DNA of 12,101 bases from NCBI GenBank assembly GCA_016297535.1, contig JAEDGL010000074.1:1-12101 (forward strand), written 5' to 3'. Position numbers and translations under genes: made by a program. The stretch comes from Clostridia bacterium. GTDB taxonomy: Bacteria; Bacillota; Clostridia; Christensenellales; Aristaeellaceae. Below the pieces are notes generated by a model. That model did not search any database. It saw only the letters and a list, made by a program, of their open reading frames with translations, and had not been told where the DNA came from. Positions 7,372 through 12,101 of the stretch are shown one piece after another. Numbering within the stretch: the first letter of the stretch is position 1; each line of letters starts with the position of its first letter.

Positions 7372-7839
7372 ATGCGCCTGAGCGATTCGATCGAACAATT
7401 TATCAAAACCATGCTTGCGCAGGAAGAACAGGAAGTAGAATTAAAGCGCAACGAATTGGCCGAGTATTTTGGCTGCGCGCCGTCCCAGATCAATTATGTG
7501 CTGGCCACCCGCTTTACGCCGGATCACGGCTATATCATCGAAAGCCGCCGCGGCGGAGGCGGATACATCCGCATTTTCCGCATGCAGCAGGATGCCGGAA
7601 AGCAGCTTGTGTACCTGCTTAACGAGCGCATTGGGGATTCCATCAGCGTTTTGTCCGCCAACCGGCTTATTCAGCAGCTGCGCGAGCGCGAAATCGTCAC
7701 CCCGGACGAAGCGGCTTTGATGTCTGCCGCCGTTTCCCAGCAGTCGCTAAGCCTGCCCATGCCGGAGGAATTGAAAAACGCGCTGCGCGCCAAAATTCTC
7801 AAAAGCATGCTGATGGAAGCAGCACGCAAAACCCACTGA
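7372..7839 (+). CDS. ctsR: CtsR, heat-shock transcriptional repressor
   Basis: This 155-residue winged helix-turn-helix repressor matches Bacillus CtsR in length (154) and along most of its N-terminal half. The HTH spans about residues 24-48 (LKRNELAEYFGCAPSQINYV), and the wing carries the signature ESRRGGGGYIRI (57-68). R60, just before the glycine tetrad, corresponds to the arginine phosphorylated by McsB in the Geobacillus protein. The C-terminal domain (about 74-155) mediates dimerisation and regulation. CtsR represses clp genes by binding tandem heptads and is released on heat or protein stress; a matching operator lies just upstream. The start is ATG 7372, preceded by AAAGGAGG (7358-7365) at 6-nt spacing. 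The frame is open back to 7273, but that extension would run through the promoter and operator and has no homology to CtsR. It is the first gene of the operon. Confidence 0.97.
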   Translation: MRLSDSIEQFIKTMLAQEEQEVELKRNELAEYFGCAPSQINYVLATRFTPDHGYIIESRRGGGGYIRIFRMQQDAGKQLVYLLNERIGDSISVLSANRLIQQLREREIVTPDEAALMSAAVSQQSLSLPMPEELKNALRAKILKSMLMEAARKTH

Positions 7840-7860
7840 TGGTCGAAGGAGGAACGATTC

Positions 7861-8370
7861 ATGCTTTGCGAAGAATGCGGCAAAAACCAGGCGACGGTTT
7901 CCATCACCGTTACCACCGGCAGTGAAACCACCACGCGCCGTCTGTGCCCCGAATGCATGAAAAAGATGGAATTCAGCCTTGCCAAGGGCGATATCCAGAG
8001 CTTTCTGAGCTCTGTGCTCTCGGTGCTTGGCAACGAGAAAAAAGCCGAACAGCCCTCCATCGTGTGTTCATCCTGCGGCCTTTCCTATGCCGAGTTTGAG
8101 CATAGCGGACGCCTTGGCTGCGCACAATGTTACCGTGATTTTGCCAGTCAGCTAAAGCCCTTTCTGCAAAAGATCCACGGCCGCACCCAGCACGCCGGGC
8201 GCAGACCCAAGGCCTTTGTGCCCGATCCGCAGGATGAACTGAATCAGCGTGTCAGCGAGCTGCGCAGGCTGATGGATGAAGCCGTAACGGAGGAAAACTT
8301 TGAAGAAGCGGCCCGCCTGCGTGATGAACTGCGATCCCTGACCGAAGCACGGGAGGTGGCCGGGCAATGA
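7861..8370 (+). CDS. mcsA: McsA, zinc-finger activator of McsB
   Basis: This 169-residue protein has the McsA layout: two pairs of zinc-binding CXXC motifs (C3/C6 with C29/C32, and C69/C72 with C87/C90), a basic linker, and a C-terminal UVR domain (about 126-160; core FEEAARLRDELRSL) predicted to be a coiled coil. McsA stimulates the arginine kinase McsB and helps deliver it to substrates such as CtsR. The UVR motif resembles the one in the middle domain of ClpC downstream, consistent with a shared interaction mode. AAGGAGG (7846-7852) precedes the ATG by 8 nt; the gap from ctsR is 21 nt. The stop overlaps the mcsB start by 4 nt (ATGA), implying translational coupling and balanced production of the two partners. 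The length is slightly below that of B. subtilis McsA (about 185). Confidence 0.94.
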   Translation: MLCEECGKNQATVSITVTTGSETTTRRLCPECMKKMEFSLAKGDIQSFLSSVLSVLGNEKKAEQPSIVCSSCGLSYAEFEHSGRLGCAQCYRDFASQLKPFLQKIHGRTQHAGRRPKAFVPDPQDELNQRVSELRRLMDEAVTEENFEEAARLRDELRSLTEAREVAGQ

Positions 8371-9371
8371 GCAGCGTGCAGGACCGCAGCGTTATCGTAT
8401 CCGGCCGCGTGCGGCTGGCGCGCAACTACCACGACCTGCCCTTTTCCACCCAGAACAGTCCCGAAAACGCCCTGCTGTGCGTTGAGCGGGCAAGGACGGC
8501 TCTGGAGGCGCTGGAGGAGGAATATACCCTCTACCAGCTAAACGCCATGCCTCAGGTGGAGCGTCTGAAGCTGGTGGAACGGCATCTCATCAGCCGGGAT
8601 CTGCTTCGAAACGTCGATAGCGGCGCGGCGCTCATCCGCGTTGACCGGCACGTAAGCGTTATGGTCAACGAGGAGGATCATCTGCGGATTCAGGCCATCG
8701 GCGACGGCCTTTCGCTAAACGATACGGCGCAGGAGGCCTTTGAAGCAGAGGAAGCGCTGGAGGACGTATGCACCTTCAGCTTTGATCCCCAGCTGGGCTA
8801 TCTTACCTCCTGCCCCACCAACACCGGCACCGGCATGCGCGCATCCCTCATGATGCATTTGCCCATGCTTACCCGTTACAAGCAGATGGGAAACGTGAAC
8901 CAGTCCATTGCCAAACTGGGCCTGACCATCCGCGGTATCTACGGCGAAGGCAGCGAGGCTCTTGGCGATCTGTATCAGGTAAGCAATCAGGTTACGCTTG
9001 GCCGGACGGAGGAAGAAATCATCGACGCCGTAACCGCCGTAGGCAGAAAAATGATCGACATGGAGCAGGCGCTCCGTCAGCGCGCCATGAAGGAAAAACC
9101 ATCCGAGCTGACCGACGCGCTCTGGCGCAGCTACGGCCTTCTGCGCTATGCCCGGCAGATGGATGAAAAAGAGCTGATGCAGCACTGGAGCAACCTGCGC
9201 CTCGGCGTTGCGATGGACATTTTCCAAACCCCGCTGGCCGCCGTGGATGAGCTGTTGACCATTGCGCAAAGTGCGCACGCAAGGCGCTATGCGGATCAGG
9301 CGAACGAATCCCTCAGCGCCGAGCAGGCGCGCTGTGAAATTATTCGCAAAACATTGCAGATTACCCCGTAA
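8367..9371 (+). CDS. mcsB: McsB, protein arginine kinase
   Basis: This 334-residue phosphagen-kinase-like enzyme phosphorylates arginines on proteins, marking them for ClpCP degradation and inactivating CtsR. It contains SGRVRLARN (12-20), VMVNEEDHLRIQ (98-109), the active-site cysteine motif SCPTNTGTGMRAS (C149 at 148-160) and GIYGEGSEALG (190-200), all hallmarks of McsB. It starts 4 nt inside the end of mcsA, with GGAGGTG (8352-8358) 8 nt before the ATG. Two departures from the B. subtilis protein (363 residues) are visible. About 16 N-terminal residues before the SGRVRLARN block are missing. The C-terminal phosphoarginine-binding motif RDxxRA is replaced by AEQARC (318-323), keeping only R322 of the first Arg/Asp/second Arg set. 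Catalysis should be intact; allosteric control by phosphoarginine may differ. Confidence 0.94.
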   Translation: MSSVQDRSVIVSGRVRLARNYHDLPFSTQNSPENALLCVERARTALEALEEEYTLYQLNAMPQVERLKLVERHLISRDLLRNVDSGAALIRVDRHVSVMVNEEDHLRIQAIGDGLSLNDTAQEAFEAEEALEDVCTFSFDPQLGYLTSCPTNTGTGMRASLMMHLPMLTRYKQMGNVNQSIAKLGLTIRGIYGEGSEALGDLYQVSNQVTLGRTEEEIIDAVTAVGRKMIDMEQALRQRAMKEKPSELTDALWRSYGLLRYARQMDEKELMQHWSNLRLGVAMDIFQTPLAAVDELLTIAQSAHARRYADQANESLSAEQARCEIIRKTLQITP

Positions 9372-9386
9372 GGAGGAAACAGATTT

Positions 9387-11882
9387 ATGCCCATTTTTGG
9401 ACGTTTTACCCAGCGCGCCCAGCGCGCCATGGCTGCTGCCCAGCAGGCTGCGGTCAAGCTGCACCAGCCCTACGTGGGCACGGAGCACCTGCTGCTGGGA
9501 CTGCTCAGGGAGCCGGGCCCCGTAATCGCCAGCGCTTTGCCCGAAAACGTAACCTACGATACTGTTTTTGAGCAGGTGCGCACGCTGCTTGGCGAGGGCA
9601 ACGTGCAAGCAACCGGTATGCTGGAATTAACCCCCCGCAGCAAAAAAATCCTGGAAGGCAGCATTTTGGAAAGCCGCCGCCTGCATCACAGCTTTGTCAG
9701 CTCGGAGCATTTCTGGCTGGCGCTTCTGCGCGAGGGCGAGGGAGTTGCCGTTACGCTTCTGCGTGGCATGGGCGTGGATGTTGGCGAGCTGCAGACCAAA
9801 ATTCTGGAAAACATCAACAATACCCAACCCGAATCGCAGGGCACGCCGCAAATGCCCGGCATGCAGCCCACACAGCAAGGCGACGGCGAAAACGTTCTGG
9901 AAAAATTCAGCCGTGACCTGACCAAAGCGGCGCAGGACGGCGAGCTGGATCCCGTCATCGGCCGCGCAACCGAAATCGAACGCATTATCCAGATCATGAG
10001 CCGCCGCACCAAAAACAACCCCGTGCTCATCGGCGAACCCGGCGTAGGCAAAAGCGCCGTGGTGGAAGGCCTGGCGCAGCTGATCGTATCCGGCAAGGTG
10101 CCCGAAACCCTTACCGGAAAACGGCTTCTCTCGCTGGATCTGGGCAGCATGATCGCCGGAAGCAAGTATCGCGGCGAATTTGAGGAACGCCTGAAGGACA
10201 CCATCAAGGAAGTGCAGAAGCAGGGCAACGTTATCCTGTTTATCGATGAGTTCCACACGCTGATCGGCGCAGGCAAGGCCGAGGGCAGCATGGACGCGGC
10301 CAATATTCTCAAGCCCGCGCTGGCCCGGGGCGAGCTGCAGTGCATCGGTGCGACCACGCTGGACGAATACCGCAAAAACATCGAAAAGGATGCAGCGCTG
10401 GAACGCCGCTTTCAGCCGGTGAAGGTTGGAGAACCCACCCCCGAGGAGGCGCTGGCAATTCTCAAGGGCTTGCGCGACCGCTACGAAGCGCATCACAAGG
10501 TAAAAATCACCGACGAGGCACTGGAAGCCGCTGTCAGCTTTTCCGACCGCTACATCAGCGATCGCTTTCTGCCGGACAAGGCCATCGACCTGATGGACGA
10601 GGCCGCTTCCCGCGTACGGCTCAACAGCTTTACCGCTCCCCCGGATGTCAGGGAGCAGGAGGAACGCCTGAAGGCCCTGCAAAACGAAAAGAAGGAAGCC
10701 ATCGCCCATCAGGATTTTGAATCCGCCGCCCGCCTGCGCGATGAAGAACGAAAGCTGCGCGAGGACATCAGCCGCAAGCGCGCCGAATGGGAGCAGCGCA
10801 AAACGGTAAGTCACGAGGCGGTTACCGATGAGGATATCGCTCAAATCGTTGCCAGCTGGACGGGCGTACCCGTCAAGAAAATGACGGAGGATGAAAGCCA
10901 GCGTCTGCTGCACATGGAGGATCTGCTTCACAAGCGCGTCGTTGGGCAGGAGGAGGCCATCAGTGCCGTCAGCCGAGCGCTGCGCCGTGCGCGCGCCGGA
11001 TTGCAGGATCCCAAGCGTCCCATTGGCTCCTTTATCTTTCTTGGACCCACCGGTGTTGGCAAAACCGAGCTGTGCCGCGCGCTTGGCCAAGTGATGTTTG
11101 ACGATGAAAACGCCGTCATCCGCATCGATATGAGCGAGTATATGGAAAAGCACAGCGTAAGCCGCCTGGTGGGCAGCCCTCCCGGCTATGTGGGCTACGA
11201 GGAAGGCGGACAGCTTACCCAGAAGGTGCGCAACAAGCCCTACAGCGTGGTTTTGTTTGACGAGATCGAAAAGGCGCATCCGGATGTGTTCAATATTCTG
11301 CTGCAAATCCTCGATGACGGCCGCCTGACCGACAGCACGGGCCGCGTGGTCAATTTCAAAAACACCATCATCGTTATGACCTCCAACGCAGGGGCAAGAA
11401 GCGTAAGCACCAAGCGCTCCATGGGATTTGGCGGCAGCGTGGAAACCACCCGCGATTACGAAGCCATGAAGGAACGCGTAATGGCGGAAGTCAAGGATAT
11501 CTTCCGGCCGGAATTCATCAACCGCATTGATGACCTGATTGTGTTCCACGCGCTGGAGCCTCAGGATATTGAGCAGATTACGGGGCTGATGCTCACAGGC
11601 GTCGCCAAACGTTTGAGCGAACGCGGCATGACGCTTTGCTACGATGACGATGTTGTTCGCCTGCTGGCAACCTCCGGTTACGATGCAAACTACGGCGCAC
11701 GACCCCTGCGCAGAACCATTCAACGCAGCGTGGAGGACGCGCTGAGCGAAGAAATCATTTCCGGCAACATTGCGCTGGGCGATTCGGTGGAGCTGTATGT
11801 AAAGGATCAGCGCATTGCTTTTCGCAAGGCGCAGCCGGAAAAGAAAACCCTTTCCGAACCCGCGCTGCAAAACGAGCCGTAA
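9387..11882 (+). CDS. clpC: ClpC, AAA+ unfoldase of the ClpCP protease
   Basis: This 831-residue Hsp100 protein has the full ClpC architecture. The N-domain (about 1-145, two Clp-N repeats) is followed by a Gln/Pro-rich linker (147-165). The D1 AAA+ module has Walker A GEPGVGKS (216-223), Walker B with D287-E288, pore loop Y261-R-G and arginine finger region R340-R341. The middle domain carries a UVR motif (about 424-460; DFESAARLRDEERKL). The D2 module has Walker A GPTGVGKT (553-560), Walker B with D625-E626 and pore loop GYVGY (600-604). The tripeptide M679-G680-F681 marks the ClpP-docking loop, so it should work with ClpP, which is not in this window. Substrates are arginine-phosphorylated proteins bound by the N-domain. 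AGGAGG (9371-9376) lies 10 nt before the ATG and 15 nt separate it from mcsB. Length is close to B. subtilis ClpC (810). Confidence 0.97.
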   Translation: MPIFGRFTQRAQRAMAAAQQAAVKLHQPYVGTEHLLLGLLREPGPVIASALPENVTYDTVFEQVRTLLGEGNVQATGMLELTPRSKKILEGSILESRRLHHSFVSSEHFWLALLREGEGVAVTLLRGMGVDVGELQTKILENINNTQPESQGTPQMPGMQPTQQGDGENVLEKFSRDLTKAAQDGELDPVIGRATEIERIIQIMSRRTKNNPVLIGEPGVGKSAVVEGLAQLIVSGKVPETLTGKRLLSLDLGSMIAGSKYRGEFEERLKDTIKEVQKQGNVILFIDEFHTLIGAGKAEGSMDAANILKPALARGELQCIGATTLDEYRKNIEKDAALERRFQPVKVGEPTPEEALAILKGLRDRYEAHHKVKITDEALEAAVSFSDRYISDRFLPDKAIDLMDEAASRVRLNSFTAPPDVREQEERLKALQNEKKEAIAHQDFESAARLRDEERKLREDISRKRAEWEQRKTVSHEAVTDEDIAQIVASWTGVPVKKMTEDESQRLLHMEDLLHKRVVGQEEAISAVSRALRRARAGLQDPKRPIGSFIFLGPTGVGKTELCRALGQVMFDDENAVIRIDMSEYMEKHSVSRLVGSPPGYVGYEEGGQLTQKVRNKPYSVVLFDEIEKAHPDVFNILLQILDDGRLTDSTGRVVNFKNTIIVMTSNAGARSVSTKRSMGFGGSVETTRDYEAMKERVMAEVKDIFRPEFINRIDDLIVFHALEPQDIEQITGLMLTGVAKRLSERGMTLCYDDDVVRLLATSGYDANYGARPLRRTIQRSVEDALSEEIISGNIALGDSVELYVKDQRIAFRKAQPEKKTLSEPALQNEP

Positions 11883-11896
11883 ACGTTTCTTTTTTC

Positions 11897-11909
11897 CAGG
11901 CAGACGACA
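11897..11909 (+). repeat. 13-bp direct repeat, copy 1
   Basis: CAGGCAGACGACA here is identical to the sequence at 12089-12101, giving a period of 192 bp. This copy forms the left arm and loop of the hairpin 11898-11918. The second copy is cut by the window edge, so its right arm cannot be seen. Confidence 0.75.
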
Positions 11910-11924
11910 AGTCTGCCTTCAGGC

Positions 11925-12083
11925 TGTCGAAAAACTTTTCGGGAGTTGTCAGAGGGGCCGCAGCCCCTCTGACTTTGGTTCGTATCGCCCGGCTTTGCCG
12001 GGCGGGCGGGGAGTTTTCGGCCTTGCCGAAAACATTTCCGCCAGTTTCTGTCGGAAAAGATCGCGAAGCGAGCTTTTTCGACA
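11925..12083. repeat. Outer 10-bp inverted repeat enclosing five hairpins
   Basis: TGTCGAAAAA at 11925-11934 is the exact reverse complement of TTTTTCGACA at 12074-12083, 139 bp apart. If both pair in RNA, they would close a multibranch structure with the internal hairpins as arms. The left arm can instead fold on itself, CGAAA (11928-11932) with TTTCG (11937-11941), so the two structures compete. Confidence 0.7.
11948..11979 (+). terminator. Possible clpC terminator within the hairpin element
   Basis: An 11-bp perfect GC-rich stem (GTCAGAGGGGC / GCCCCTCTGAC) with a CGCA loop is followed by TTTGGTT, a weak T-tract. It is the strongest terminator-like hairpin after clpC, 66 bp past the stop. 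The T-tract is poor, and the hairpin at 11898-11918 has none, so termination may depend on the element as a whole. Confidence 0.4.
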
Positions 12084-12088
12084 CGTTG

Positions 12089-12101
12089 CAGGCAGACGAC
12101 A
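12089..12101 (+). repeat. 13-bp direct repeat, copy 2 (ends at window edge)
   Basis: This copy is identical to 11897-11909. The match extends to the final base of the window, so the true repeat may be longer. If the next bases complete the same hairpin, the unit is tandemly repeated or the intervening 179 bp is an insertion flanked by duplicated sequence. Confidence 0.75.

Larger units (their letters stand above)
11897..12101. repeat. Compound multi-hairpin palindromic repeat element (runs off the window)
   Basis: Almost every base of this stretch belongs to an inverted repeat. Perfect stems are 11898-11905/11911-11918 (8 bp, AGGCAGAC), 11948-11958/11963-11973 (11 bp, GTCAGAGGGGC), 11986-11993/11997-12004 (8 bp, CGCCCGGC) and 12013-12021/12025-12033 (9 bp, GTTTTCGGC). 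A nearly perfect stem at 12035-12044/12048-12057 has one mismatch, and a 4-bp TCGC/GCGA stem lies at 12061-12071. The last five are enclosed by the inverted repeat TGTCGAAAAA (11925-11934) / TTTTTCGACA (12074-12083). CAGGCAGACGACA occurs at 11897-11909 and again at 12089-12101. I see no ORF with coding character. It resembles dispersed palindromic elements found between genes in Clostridia, but I cannot name a family. Confidence 0.7.

Noticed and set aside
9627..11870. 747-codon open frame antisense to nearly all of clpC
   Set aside because: The opposite strand has unmistakable ClpC. The antisense frame is open because of GC-rich codon bias, and its translation shows no domain or start signal.
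11755..12084. 109-codon minus-strand frame across the clpC end and the hairpin block
   Set aside because: It is composed of the reverse complement of palindromic repeats plus the clpC tail, has no ribosome binding site and shows no protein-like pattern.
11897..12101. CRISPR array
   Set aside because: The palindromes differ from one another, there is no regular repeat-spacer pattern, and no cas gene is present.

Overview
The window reads as a chromosomal segment of a moderately GC-rich member of the Firmicutes, most likely a Clostridia lineage. The main evidence is the ctsR-mcsA-mcsB-clpC heat-shock operon with a CtsR operator in front of it, which is a Firmicutes signature. Strong AGGAGG-type ribosome binding sites precede almost every gene. 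A finer placement (for example a gut Christensenellales or Oscillospirales relative) is only a guess. There is no transposase, phage gene, CRISPR array, rRNA or tRNA. Coding density is high and the genes fall into three transcription units.

Unit 1 (minus strand, about 2826 down to 18) holds hflK, hflC and a small polytopic YjdF/DUF2238-like membrane protein. It ends at a 17-bp perfect hairpin at the left edge of the window. HflK and HflC are SPFH/band-7 membrane proteins that classically form a large ring around the FtsH protease; FtsH itself is not in the window. Unit 2 (plus strand, about 2926 to 7193) starts from a divergent promoter. It encodes a beta-phosphoglucomutase-like HAD enzyme, the TldD/TldE metalloprotease pair and a PIG-L/LmbE-family protein whose usual HPDDE motif is altered. 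A 15-bp hairpin terminator closes it. Unit 3 (plus strand, about 7294 to 11882) is ctsR-mcsA-mcsB-clpC, the protein-arginine-phosphorylation/ClpC quality-control system, with the CtsR operator lying over the predicted transcription start.

The shared theme is protein quality control and proteolysis: HflKC as FtsH modulators, TldDE, and McsAB-ClpC under CtsR. The two carbohydrate-type enzymes in unit 2 do not fit that theme in any obvious way.

The least ordinary stretch is the 219 bp after clpC. It carries a dense series of perfect or nearly perfect hairpins enclosed by a 10-bp inverted repeat, and a 13-bp direct repeat whose second copy runs exactly into the window edge. This looks like a compound palindromic repeat element that continues beyond the window. 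No gene-free stretch exceeds 300 bases; the three intergenic regions (2786-2977, 7142-7371, 11883-12101) hold promoters, an operator, terminators and this element. I did not find a clearly new multi-gene system. The best candidates for something undescribed are the compound hairpin element and the bpgM-tldD-tldE-PIG-L gene set.
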